The notes under the pieces: model-generated
What the model was told of the DNA's origin: nothing
Database searches by the model: none
What the model saw: the letters and a program-made list of their open reading frames with translations, nothing else
Shown here: piece by piece, positions 35,782 through 46,269 of the stretch
How positions within the stretch are numbered: the first letter of the stretch is position 1
How the letters are laid out: each line of letters begins with the position of its first letter
Program-made: the position numbers and the translations under genes
Source: Pyrenochaeta sp. MPI-SDFR-AT-0127
Lineage: Eukaryota; Ascomycota; Dothideomycetes; Pleosporales; Cucurbitariaceae
Reading direction: 5' to 3'
Assembly: GCA_020747015.1 (NCBI GenBank)
Contig: JAGTJM010000060.1
Location: forward strand, 145,526 to 209,525
Length of the DNA: 64,000 bases

Positions 35782-36714
35782 ATGAAGCTTGTCAGCTCAC
35801 TCTCGCTGGCACTTACGCCTGCCATCGTCTCCAGCCACGCCATTATGCAAGCATTTAATGGTCTTGCGCAGGGTCGAGGTATTTATATGCCCACCTACGA
35901 TGGTCCGATTCAGGACGTAAACTCTCAGGCCATGGCTTGCAATGGCCAGCCGAACTACGGCTTCAAGGTTCATGATGACGCGTGATAATGTTTCCGGGAT
36001 AAAGCTAACACTGGGAATGACAGACTCCCAATGAAATAATCAGTGTTCAGGCCGGTCAGGAGATTACTGGGGCTTGGCTACACACTCTTACGAGCACGGG
36101 TCCTGACTCTACAGCGGACAACAAGGTCATCGATTCTAGCCACAAAGGGCCAGTCATGGTGTACATGAAGAAGGTTGATAATGCGCTCAACAATCCTGGC
36201 GCAGGACCAGGCAATGGATGGTAAGTCTCTTAAACCACACCACTACGATATAGGACGTGGGGAGGGGAGAGGAACTGACGCGCCGGGTTGAATACAGGTT
36301 CAAAATCGCCCACGCTGGATATCAGAATAGTCGCTGGGCAGTCGATGACCTGATCTCTGCTGGAGGTATACAAAAAGCACGCATTCCACAGTGTATTGCA
36401 AATGGGGACTACCTCATCCGCTTTGAACTACTTGCTCTCCACTCTGCACATCAGCGGTAAGCCAATTCCATGGTCCCTTTCGCTTTGGCGATTCCTCTGA
36501 CTGTTCCAGTGGCCAAGCGCAGTTCTACATGGAATGCGTTTCTGTGCGTGTCTCTGGTGGAAGTGGCACAAAGACTCCTTTGACGGTGTCGATTCCGGGA
36601 GCCTATAGTGCTGACGAAGCGGGTGTCTTTTTCAATGTTTGGTCTGCCGGAAACGGGCGCCCATATCCCAACACACAGTATCAGATACCGGGGCCCGCAG
36701 TGTTTGCGTGCTAG
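35782..36714 (+). CDS. AA9 lytic polysaccharide monooxygenase (GH61 type)
   Basis: Secreted copper enzyme that oxidatively cleaves cellulose or related glucans. Four exons, 35782-35967, 36024-36220, 36298-36456 and 36510-36714, give 248 aa. The signal peptide MKLVSSLSLALTPAIVSS would be cut so that His becomes residue 1 (HAIMQAF), which forms the histidine brace. The second His is in GAWLHTLTSTG, and the axial Gln/Tyr region is GQAQFYMECVSVRV. GNGWFKIAH and the C-terminal PGPAVFAC are typical. No carbohydrate-binding module. The first intron needs an atypical GTTCAT donor (35968); the better-looking GTGATA 20 nt later breaks the frame, so this boundary is tentative. Confidence 0.88.
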
Positions 36715-38217
36715 GGTGGCTAGGATACACCCATGGTGCTAAGTGGCTATTGGTCAGAGGAGTGGTTTTGATCGACGCTACAGACAGAAATAGCTCTGAG
36801 GAGTGTACGCTTAAATATACTTTCCTTGATAGCCAACTGCAAAGAAGAGTTGTACACAAATATCTGTCCTACTGTGCTTTCTTCAGTGTGAGGATAGGGT
36901 GTCGATCAGAAGCAACTGTGTACCGCGCAATAACACGGGCGGTAGACAAAAGATGACTTAGCAGCGACACGTCTCTTCTTTTGTTTGCTGTGCAATTGGT
37001 GGTAGCTCAATAGACGTGGTCGATAGCATTTGAACGCGGTGTTTGCTCGGCGACCGATGAAGCGCCAAGGCAGAAGGTTTGTTTTAAGCTCGGCCAGCCA
37101 CTGATGCATGATCGTCGCCAAGCCATCTGAGTACGAGTAATGTTGCCCAATCTGGCCATGAAATGCCCTGAACGACTCAACAACATCTGCGGCAACCCCA
37201 CAAGGCCGACACAGTAGTCCAAAGGTTGGGTGAGCGGATTAAACATGGGCCTGAGCAAGTAGGCATTGTCGCGTGCAAGTTTCGACGCTGGCCGAAACCG
37301 GTAGCGCAGCAGTGGTGTGGTCTCGCAGGCATCCGAGTATTCTTCGCGGCCATGCAGGTACACGGCGGAAAAGAGGAGATTGCCCGGATAAGGGTGCTGG
37401 GGACGAGGTGAAATGGCGGGACGGACAGGATCTGTGACGAGAAGCTCGGCTGAGGGGAAAATGCACCGAAACAAAGCGGGCGTGGGACGAGGCGAGTGTT
37501 CCGCAATACCGAGCTTACTCGAGACGACATGACGGTGGATGGAAAAGCGTAGGCAGATGTGCTTCAGGGATGGCGGTGAGTGGTTTGGCGGGCAGGCTGG
37601 CCAGCAAGGAAAGCAGGCTTGGCCGGCTGTCACACGCTGGCTGGGTGCGTGGGATAGTCCGGCGAAGGTTTTATAAGTGTTCGAGGCTCCATTATATTGA
37701 GGCGGGCGGCGGCTGCGGTGGGTCGTGCTCTCACGGGTTGGGCAAATGGAAATGCGCTGGGTATGGGTGGTGGGGGGAGCGGCTTGCCCCTCGGTGGGCT
37801 TTTTTGGCGACAATCACCCCGCGCCGACCACAGCAAGGGTGCGCAAGAGCTGTTGCGGTTGCTTTTGCACGCACGAGACTCGCCGACGGGCCCCAGCTCA
37901 AGCGCTGCACGCCTGCGATACACGTTTCCATCTGGGCTTGGCCCGGCGGGCTGCCCTTGGGTGCTGTTTTGGGATTAAGTTCGCAGTGACTCGTCGCAGC
38001 TCTGTGAAGCCGATACCGCGGGTCGTCTATATAGCTTTCCCTTGGTGCCGGGCTCTTTCTACCAAGCGTCCTCCCATTCTCCATATCTGCCCGCCCTCCC
38101 TCGCCCTCTCTTGTCTCTGCCTTACACACACCCACACCCACAGATACACACACTCTCTCTCACACACACTCCCCCTACATACACATACTAGACGCATAGA
38201 CACAGCGGTCATCCAGC
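36715..38217. other. Long upstream region of pyruvate carboxylase
   Basis: 1.5 kb. A 268-codon minus-strand frame (37007-37813) lacks an ATG start and any domain, and I do not accept it. The last 120 nt before the ATG are rich in CA and CT repeats, as in leaders of strongly expressed fungal genes. Confidence 0.5.
38028..38034 (+). promoter_or_regulatory. TATA box candidate of pyruvate carboxylase
   Basis: TATATAG sits 190 nt before the start codon and upstream of a CA/CT-rich leader. Confidence 0.4.
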
Positions 38218-41200
38218 ATGACGACGCTCGCAACTGACAAGAACGCCTCGTCGGCCATTGACGACAACGACTTCGACGACGAGCATGGCGAGCATCACCC
38301 CCACAGGAACTCGGTACACCACCGGCTACGGGCGAGCAGCTCCATTATGCAGCTGAAGAAGCTGCTGGGTACGTTGCCCGCACTCAATGGCTCAGGCGAA
38401 GCTTGGTGTGCCCTCTAACTGTGCTGCCAGTCGCCAACCGAGGAGAAATCCCCATCCGCATCTTCCGCACAGCCCACGAGCTGTCGCTACACACAGTGGC
38501 CGTGTACAGCCACGAGGACCGCCTTAGCATGCACCGGCAAAAAGCCGACGAGGCCTACGAGATTGGTGCCCGCGGCCAGTACACGCCCGTCGGCGCATAC
38601 CTGGCCGGCGACGAAATCATCAAGATTGCCGTCGAGCACAATGTGAACATGATTCACCCGGGCTACGGCTTCCTCTCAGAGAATGCAGAGTTTGCCCGCA
38701 ACGTCGAGAAGGCCGGTCTGATTGTGAGTGCTGCCCCGTTTTTGTTTACCTTATGACGGCATGCAAGCGAGCGGCCACACGCCTATCGCCCCTGTTGACC
38801 TTATCGCTCCCTCCCCGGCAAAGCACCGCCATGACGATCGAGGCTTACACTCTGCTCTAGTTTGTTGGGCCCTCGCCTGACACCATTGACGCCCTCGGCG
38901 ACAAGGTATCGGCGCGCAAGCTTGCAGTCAAATGCAATGTCCCAGTCGTGCCAGGTACCCCTGGCCCCGTAGAAAAATTTGAGGATGTCAAGGCCTTCAC
39001 CGATGAGTTTGGCTTTCCCATCATCATCAAGGCCGCTTTCGGCGGTGGTGGCCGCGGCATGCGTGTAGTGCGCGAGCAGGCGACTCTCAAGGACTCGTTC
39101 GAGCGTGCAACCTCAGAGGCAAAATCGGCTTTCGGCAATGGCACCGTCTTTGTCGAGCGCTTCCTCGACAAGCCCAAGCACATTGAGGTCCAGCTGCTGG
39201 GTGATAATCTCGGCAACGTCGTCCATTTGTACGAGCGAGACTGCAGTGTCCAGCGTCGCCACCAAAAGGTTGTCGAAATTGCCCCGGCAAAGGACCTTCC
39301 CGTCGAAACCCGTGACGCCATCCTGGCCGATGCTGTCAGGCTTGCACAGTCGGTCAAGTACCGCAATGCAGGCACTGCTGAGTTCTTGGTCGATCAGCAG
39401 AATCGATACTACTTCATAGAGGTACGACATGTCGTCTTCAACCCCGTGTGACATTGCATACTGACGTTTCCTTTCTCACCTTACAGATCAACCCTCGCAT
39501 GTAAGTCGCCGCCCTATCTTCCGTTACCTGAAAGCTACTGCTAACGTATCCACAGCCAAGTTGAGCACACCATTACCGAAGAAGTTACTGGCATCGATAT
39601 TGTCGCCGCACAGATCCAAATCGCTGCAGGTGCTTCCTTGGAGCAGCTTGGTCTGACCCAGGACCACATCTCTACCCGAGGCTTCGCGTTCCAATGCCGC
39701 ATCACTACAGAAGACCCTTCTCAGAACTTTGCGCCAGACACTGGCAAGATTGAAGTGTACCGTTCTGCAGGCGGTAATGGAGTCCGTCTCGACGGCGGTA
39801 GTTCCTTTGCTGGTGCAGTGATTACTCGTGAGTTTCTTTTCATTTTCTTGCAACCTTTCTCTCACATCAACTACACTTTTCTCTCACCTTGACTACAATG
39901 TTCTCTTACCTGGCCACATTTCGTGGGGCATGTTTCTTCTATACCCGTGCTGCTTCTTTCCTTTGTGGACGTGCCTTCCTCTACCACGAAAGTCCTTTTC
40001 GCCATAGCCACAACCGCACCTTCCTGCCTACCTCTTTTGGCACAACATCGCCAATGGCGCTTTCCAAGACGCGTGAGAAGAGAGGAGAAGAGTTTTCTCG
40101 TCCTCGACTCTTCTCTTCATCGGTTCCCACCATTCTCTGGAGTTCTGCTGCATTCGCTGCCACCTTGTACCACACTTGCCTTTTTCGGCCTCACTCAAGA
40201 TGGCCGCCCGCCGATCTCGCAGCGGCAACACAAATTCCACTGCAGCCATCACGATCTTTGAGTATGTCCTGTGGCTGTTGTGTACCTGCCTCTCTCTCTC
40301 ACCTGTCGGAACTACCAACCCAATCTTCACTTTGATACTCTACCGAAGAAGTCATCGAACAGCTATTCTCAGACTCATGTCTCGCCCTCGCTCCCGGTCT
40401 TGTGGATGTCCTCGAATCTACCAACCCACCTACTGTCAACTACTTCAAGAGCCTTCCGACGCAGTCCAACAACGTGTGGGCTGTTTACCTCATAGCGCTT
40501 GAGAAAAGTGGTTTTCCGCCGAAGATATACATTGGCTCTGGTACAGACAAAGACATTGGCGTTCGGGCTCGACTAATGCAGTATGAACGGCTCAAAATGT
40601 TGCCTCGCTTCGCCCACAACGCGTTACTCGATGGCTATGCCATTGTGCACACAGGACTGCCCTGCTGGACCCCCATTCCTACAGCACTGCAACGACACTC
40701 ATTCCGTGTACTTTTGCTCGCCCTCGAAGCCACCTTTACTTGGGGATTCTGGGCCATGTACTCTTACCAATGGATCTACATGCACTCTCTCTGTCGCTGG
40801 CCTATAGAGTCTCTGAAATACACCGGCTGCTGTTCTCACTCAAGCCTCAGCGAAAAGGTTCTTGGTGACACTAGCAATCTTACTCCTGAGCAAATCTTAG
40901 CTGTGGAGGAACAAAGAATGCAGACAGCGCGGGACTATCAAGCGGCTTACTATCAAGAGCGTAAGAAGTTGAACCCTGAGGGATGGCTAGCTAGCAGACG
41001 TGCTTCTGAAAAGGCATACAAAGCCAGGGTCATGGCCTCCTCGAAACATACATGTGGTCCCTGCAACAGGCTGTTTGAAAGCTCCAAGGATAAGAAAAGG
41101 CACGACCCTTCGGATGTACACATCGCCAAGGTTGTTGGAGTTCGGAAAACGGTGAAACATCCAACCACTCAAGCTCGGGGTGCTGCCAACAAGGCCTCTA

Positions 41201-43965
41201 AACGGTATTAATGCTCAACCTGCGACCAGACTTTCGTTACTCAGCAGAAGCTGACGTTACACCTGGGAACCTCGAAGCACTCGAAGAAGGTTGCTTCAGG
41301 CCTTCCAGAGTCGAGCTCTTAGCTCGACACCACCAGGAGAAAAGCACTTTTTTGGACCTTTCTTGTCTGCATCTTAACTCATTTCTTTGTTTCTTTCTTC
41401 CTTTACATGATCTCGTCACTTCCAAGCATCGCTTTCTTGGGATCTGGAGCTAACATGATATTTTCACAGCCCACTATGATTCAATGCTGGTATGCAATCT
41501 CATTCACCAAAGCAAGCTGAGGTATTTCAATCACTGACCTTGTAATTCCAGGTCAAATGCACATGCCGTGGCTCCACATATGAAATTGTCCGCCGAAAGA
41601 TGCTCCGAGCCTTGGTCGAATTCCGTATTCGCGGAGTCAAAACCAACATTCCTTTCCTGATCAAGCTTCTGACAAACCCTACCTTTGTCGACGGGCAGTG
41701 CTGGACGACCTTCATTGACGACACCCCTGCTCTCTTCGACTTGATTGGCTCCCAAAACCGAGCCCAGAAGCTGCTTGCGTATCTTGGCGACCTTGCTGTC
41801 AACGGCAGTCAGATCAAGGGCCAGATTGGCGAGCCTAAATTTAAGGGTATTATTCCCATCCCTGAGATTCATGATGTCAATGGCAACAAGGTGGATACAT
41901 CCACACCTTGCACCGAGGGGTGGAGGAATGTGCTCCTCAAGGAGGGCCCTGAGGGGTTCGCAAAAGCCGTACGTGCTAACAAGGGATGCTTGATCATGGA
42001 CACCACGTGGCGTGATGCCCATCAGTCTCTACTCGCAACGCGTGTGCGAACTGTTGACCTCCTGAACATTGCCAAAGAAACCAGCCACGCCTTCTCCAAT
42101 GCCTGGGCTCTTGAGTGCTGGGGCGGAGCTACTTTCGATGTCGCTATGCGTTTCCTCTACGAAGACCCTTGGCAACGCCTGCGGCAAATGAGGAAGCTCG
42201 TACCCAACATCCCGTTCCAGATGCTTCTCCGTGGAGCCAACGGCGTTGCATACTCATCCCTCCCTGATAATGCCATTTATCACTTCTGTGAACAGGCTAA
42301 GAAGAACGGCGTGGATATCTTCCGTGTCTTTGATGCTCTAAACGACGTTGAGCAGCTCGAAGTAGGAATCAAAGCCGTGCTCAAGGCTGGCGGTGTTGCC
42401 GAAGGCACTGTGTGCTATTCGGGTGATATGGTATGATTGTCCCCTCTGTAGTCTCCTGGCACCTTCGTCTGCTTTTCAATCGAATCTATTTACTAACATG
42501 AAGTCAAGCTGAACCCCAAGAAGAAGTACAATCTTGAGTACTATCTCAGTGTAGTTGAGAAAATTGTTGGGATGGGCGCGCATATCCTGGGTATTAAAGA
42601 CATGGCTGGTGTCCTCAAGCCTCGTGCCGCTCGACTCCTCATCGGCACGATTCGCCAGAAATACCCTGATCTCCCCATTCATGTCCACACTCACGATTCT
42701 GCTGGTACTGGTGTCGCATCCATGGTCGCTTGCGCCGAAGCCGGTGCCGACGCTGTTGATGCTGCTATTGATAGTATGTCTGGTATGACCTCCCAGCCCA
42801 GCATCGGTGCCATTCTGGCATCTCTTGAGGGCACAGACTTCGACGCTGGCCTGGATGTCCATATGATCCGTAATCTTGATGCGTATTGGGCTCAACTCCG
42901 TCTTCTCTATTCACCGTTTGAGGCTGGTCTTACTGGTCCTGATCCCGAGGTTTATGAGCACGAAATCCCTGGCGGCCAGCTTACCAATCTCATCTTCCAG
43001 GCATCCCAACAGGGCCTCGGTGAGCAATGGGCTCAAACCAAAAAGGCTTACGAGCAAGCTAATGACCTGCTCGGCGACATCGTCAAGGTTACACCCACCT
43101 CCAAGGTTGTTGGTGACTTGGCCCAATTCATGGTCTCCAACAAGCTCTCCTACAACGACGTTCTGTCAAAAGCCGAGCAACTCGACTTCCCCTCGTCAGT
43201 CCTAGAGTTCTTTGAGGGTCTCATGGGCCAGCCATATGGTGGGTTTCCAGAGCCTCTCCGCTCTCAAGCTCTTCGCGAGCGAAGGAAAATGGACAAGCGC
43301 CCTGGATTGTATCTCGAGCCCGTCGACATTGCAAAGGTCAAGTCTGATCTCAAGTCCAAATGGGGCGATGCCACTGAATGCGATGTGGCATCGCACATCA
43401 TGTACCCCAAGGTCTTTGAGGACTACAAGAAGTGGACAGCCAAGTACGGCGACCTCTCCGTCCTGCCAACACGCTACTTTTTGTCACGCCCAGAGATTGG
43501 CGAAGAGTTTCACGTTGAGCTTGAAAAGGGCAAGGTCCTCATTCTTAAACTTCTTGCTATTGGACCACTCTCAGAGCAGACTGGTCTACGTGAGGTCTTC
43601 TACGAGATGAACGGTGAAACCCGCACTGTGACTGTCGAAGATCAGCACGCGGCGATTGAGAATGTTTCTCGACCCAAGGCCGATCCCACCGACAGTAGCC
43701 AAGTTGGCTCACCAATGTCGGGTGTACTGGTCGAAGTCCGTGTCCATGACGGCAGTGAGGTCAAGAAGGGTGATCCGGTGGCGATCCTCAGTGCCATGAA
43801 AATGGTGAGTCTTTCAATAATGATTACTTCATACGGAACAGGAGCTAACAACGGTCATAGGAAATGGTGATTTCGGCTCCTCACTCCGGCAAGGTCAGCA
43901 GTTTATCGGTTCGCGAGGGCGATTCAGTCGACTCTGGGGACCTTGTATGCAAGCTTGTGAAGTGA
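38218..43965 (+). CDS. PYC: Pyruvate carboxylase, interrupted by a giant intron with an ORF
   Basis: Biotin-dependent cytosolic/mitochondrial enzyme making oxaloacetate from pyruvate (anaplerosis, gluconeogenesis). Nine exons, 38218-38368, 38431-38723, 38861-39421, 39487-39500, 39556-39827, 41470-41489, 41552-42430, 42509-43804 and 43861-43965, give 1,196 aa, the usual size. The biotin-carboxylase domain starts VANRGEIPIRIFRTAHEL and has the Gly-rich ATP loop AAFGGGGRGMRVV. The carboxyltransferase domain has DTTWRDAHQSLLATR and HTHDSAGTGVASM. The biotinyl domain ends with AMKM then EMVISAP, the Lys being split from its flank by the last intron. Intron 5 (39828-41469) is 1,642 nt, while the others are 55-137 nt. 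The flanking codon joins to give the conserved ITPHYDSML. Confidence 0.97.
39828..41469 (+). mobile_element. 1,642-nt spliceosomal-type intron in PYC carrying a GIY-YIG/C2H2 ORF
   Basis: Begins GTGAGT, ends with branch GCTAACA and acceptor CACAG, phase 1, and interrupts the conserved codon of ITPHYDSM. It is over ten times longer than the other introns of the gene. It contains an ORF on the host strand for a nuclease-like protein and leaves the host frame intact when spliced. The presence of a related fossil in CHC1 indicates that this is a mobile or formerly mobile element rather than a one-off insertion. Confidence 0.85.
40336..41211 (+). CDS. Intron-encoded GIY-YIG nuclease-like protein with C2H2 finger, truncated
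   Basis: Open frame from after TGA 40333-40335 to TAA 41209-41211. The GIY-YIG fold is suggested by VYLIALEKSG (GIY strand), KIYIGSGTD (YIG strand), GVRARLMQY (Arg helix) and ALEATF (candidate catalytic Glu). A long charged helix follows (EQILAVEEQRMQTARDYQAA), then a C2H2 finger CGPCNRLFESSKDKKRH...H. Immediately after the TAA the same frame reads CSTCDQTFVTQQKLTLH...KH, a second finger, to TAG 41320-41322. There is no ATG in the N-terminal stretch, so the start is unresolved: an upstream exon with ATG 40200 and donor 40262 is tempting, but its phase does not match. Function as an intron-homing endonuclease is inferred from family and location. Confidence 0.75.
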   Translation, partial: YSTEEVIEQLFSDSCLALAPGLVDVLESTNPPTVNYFKSLPTQSNNVWAVYLIALEKSGFPPKIYIGSGTDKDIGVRARLMQYERLKMLPRFAHNALLDGYAIVHTGLPCWTPIPTALQRHSFRVLLLALEATFTWGFWAMYSYQWIYMHSLCRWPIESLKYTGCCSHSSLSEKVLGDTSNLTPEQILAVEEQRMQTARDYQAAYYQERKKLNPEGWLASRRASEKAYKARVMASSKHTCGPCNRLFESSKDKKRHDPSDVHIAKVVGVRKTVKHPTTQARGAANKASKRY

Positions 43966-44647
43966 GCATCACGCAATATGAGAATCCAGCGTTACACAAA
44001 GTGCGACTGCTTGTTTTCTCGTCGCGTTTCAATTTGCGACTGACAAATTATCAACGAGTAACCAACTGTCAGATTGTTGGAACACTGTAGACGGGAGCGG
44101 GACGGCTATCATGAAGAATGTGCATTCTGCATCTTAAAAGTTCTGGATGGTTATGATTTCCTAGCTTACAGTAATAATGAATTAAGTAAATAGTACCACT
44201 TCACGGCGTCGCAATACCAAGTCCTGATATCATGACTCCAGATATTGTCCTATGCATAATAACATCGAAGTGTCCTCAACATCTGGCCACCACGCATGCT
44301 AAGCCGTCTACTAGGGGCTGACTCAGTGTGGCGTATTGGGTGCCATTTAATCGTACTCTTGTACTCCAGGGGCAGCTTAAGACGTAAACGAATTCGCAAG
44401 ACTTGACGTCGTGTTAGCTAATCTCGGGTACTGATACACCGAAGTAAGCAGCTGTCTTGGAGAATTCCATATTCCAGACCATGCACGATTGTGACACTAG
44501 GCTCCATCGAGCTTTTTTCACATGCAGGTAACTGTTAATTGAGCTCGCCAATGCCGAACTCCGTATCACGCTATTCCACTTCTCCCAGGAACAGTCCATG
44601 ACCGGAAGATAGCGGTCATAGTAAAGCTTATGACAACGTCGCGAGTT
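43966..44647. other. Intergenic between convergent genes, no gene seen
   Basis: About 680 nt of 3' flank for pyruvate carboxylase and the convergent kinase gene. Confidence 0.55.
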
Positions 44648-45910
44648 TCATCCCATCGATCCAAAATCCAACTTCCGGGCGACCTTATCTGCCCGTCCAT
44701 TGGCAGGCGTCTCCCCACCTTTCCGCTTAAGATCTTCACCCACTTTTTTCTCTCCGCCTCCTTTGCTTGGCAGATATTCTTTCTTTGTCGGTCGCGGCTG
44801 GTTTGTCCAGTACTTGTGCTCGAGCGCTTGTCGAGCCGTTAATCTCTTCTGTGGGTCCATGATTAACATGCCTCTTAACAGGTCAAGTCCATCCTCTCCC
44901 AGTAACGGAAACCTGGACCTCCACCAGCTCATGGGTTTTGCCAGCTTTGCAGCTGTGGTGCCTTTGGATTCTAGCTCCTGCCCGAACTTTTTCCCAGGCC
45001 CAACGTAGAAAGGGAGGGCAGAAACACCTGGCCACGTTTCTTCTGTTGGTGTGCCGAAGGCGTCGCAAATAATGGCGAGTTGCTCGATGTCTGTACTCCC
45101 AGGTAGGAACCAATTCCGTGTGGTTAACTCGGCTATTGTGCAGCCAATACTCCACATATCAGCAGTCCCACCGTAGTGGCTACATCCATAGAGCAGTTCA
45201 GGTGGGCGATAGTAACGAGTCATCATAAGCGTTGTCATCTTCTTCGATGGGTCGGCAAAGCTTCTTGCTAGACCAAAATCGGCGAGCTTCAAAGTCCCAT
45301 CAGCTGCAATAAGGATATTGCCGCCCTTGATGTCGCGGTGCAGAACAAAATTCTCATGACAAAACCATATGCCCTGGCATATCATGTTTGCCCAAGCCTT
45401 GATGTCCGCACCGCCGTAGGTGATGCTTTTGTTGTGCCAGAGACCATCTAGATCGCCCAGTGGCAGGTGTTCGAGTACGAGCGACAGGTTCTGCTCTTTG
45501 GTGGCGAAGACTGCGTGCAGCTTGATGATGTTGGGGTGTGACAGCTCTGACAGAAACCGGATTTCACGGATCGCGTCCAGAGCAATGCCATTTTTGAACT
45601 CGGCATTGAACTTAATCCTCTTGATGGCAACGAGATTGGTCGGGTCGTGGCGATAGTGGCCTGCAGTTACAATGGCGTAGGTACCTTCGCCGAGTTTGGC
45701 TCCACTGACGAACTGTCGTCGTACCTCATCGTTCATCTGCTCCGCTAAATCCAGTCCGCCATCTCCTGGTGTGCTTGCCGCCGTTGGTGCGGGTGACCTG
45801 GCAGCTTTATTGTTGTTCAGAAGGGCAAGGGCTCTTGCCTTGCTTGAACTAGGTCCTAGCCGTGTGCCTGGCGGGTTGGGCCGCGGGCTCAGGATAGGTG
45901 GTGACGCCAT
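44648..45910 (-). CDS. KIN28: CDK7/Kin28-type cyclin-dependent kinase
   Basis: Predicted catalytic subunit of the TFIIH kinase module that phosphorylates the RNA polymerase II tail; nuclear. Intronless, 420 aa from ATG 45910 (MASPPILSPRPN); the frame is open 43 codons further up. Pro/Ala-rich leader of ~75 residues, then GEGTYAIVTAGHYRHD (P-loop), AIKRIKF (Lys), the cyclin-helix region IALDAIREIRFLSEL, HRDIKGGN catalytic loop, DFGLARSF, and T-loop MTTLMMTRYYRPPELL. The C-terminus KRKGGETPANGR...ARKLDF resembles the CDK7 end, which separates it from other CDKs. Odd points: HRDIKGGN instead of HRDLKPNN, and a large insertion (GPGKKFGQELESKGTTAAKL) in the C-lobe. Another transcriptional CDK is less likely. 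Confidence 0.85.
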   Translation of the reverse strand: MASPPILSPRPNPPGTRLGPSSSKARALALLNNNKAARSPAPTAASTPGDGGLDLAEQMNDEVRRQFVSGAKLGEGTYAIVTAGHYRHDPTNLVAIKRIKFNAEFKNGIALDAIREIRFLSELSHPNIIKLHAVFATKEQNLSLVLEHLPLGDLDGLWHNKSITYGGADIKAWANMICQGIWFCHENFVLHRDIKGGNILIAADGTLKLADFGLARSFADPSKKMTTLMMTRYYRPPELLYGCSHYGGTADMWSIGCTIAELTTRNWFLPGSTDIEQLAIICDAFGTPTEETWPGVSALPFYVGPGKKFGQELESKGTTAAKLAKPMSWWRSRFPLLGEDGLDLLRGMLIMDPQKRLTARQALEHKYWTNQPRPTKKEYLPSKGGGEKKVGEDLKRKGGETPANGRADKVARKLDFGSMG

Positions 45911-46269
45911 ATCCAGTGAGGCGGAGTCTACGTCTTCGTAGCAAGAGGTCGCAGCAGCCGGGCGGCGCTCAGTTGCGCGTAGTGCCGTTTGGGTATGGGG
46001 TGGCGGAAGGGCAGATAGGACAGTCGAAATTTCGCGCAATCGTCAACGCCAAAGCTCTGGTAGTCAACTCGGTGTTATCGCCATGCCCTGCTCCTGCTCC
46101 TTGTGAACGTGGGCGGGGTGGAGGCTCGAGCCAACTTGGTGATTGTTTCTTCCGGGAACACAATGGCGGTCCGCGCACGTCCCCGAACTTTTAGCTTGGC
46201 GGCGATTCTTCGCGGGGAGCTCCATCCTCTCTACAACGCTCGCACTTTTGCATAGAGTCATACACAACC

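Noticed and set aside
37007..37813. 268-codon minus-strand frame upstream of pyruvate carboxylase
   Set aside because: No ATG at the start, Pro/Thr/Ser-rich low-complexity content, no domain, and overlap with other frames of similar length in the GC-rich promoter region.
39828..41469. Group I or group II intron as explanation for the pyruvate carboxylase insert
   Set aside because: The ends are ordinary spliceosomal signals (GTGAGT, GCTAACA, CACAG) and no group I/II core was noticed by eye; a covariance-model search would settle it.
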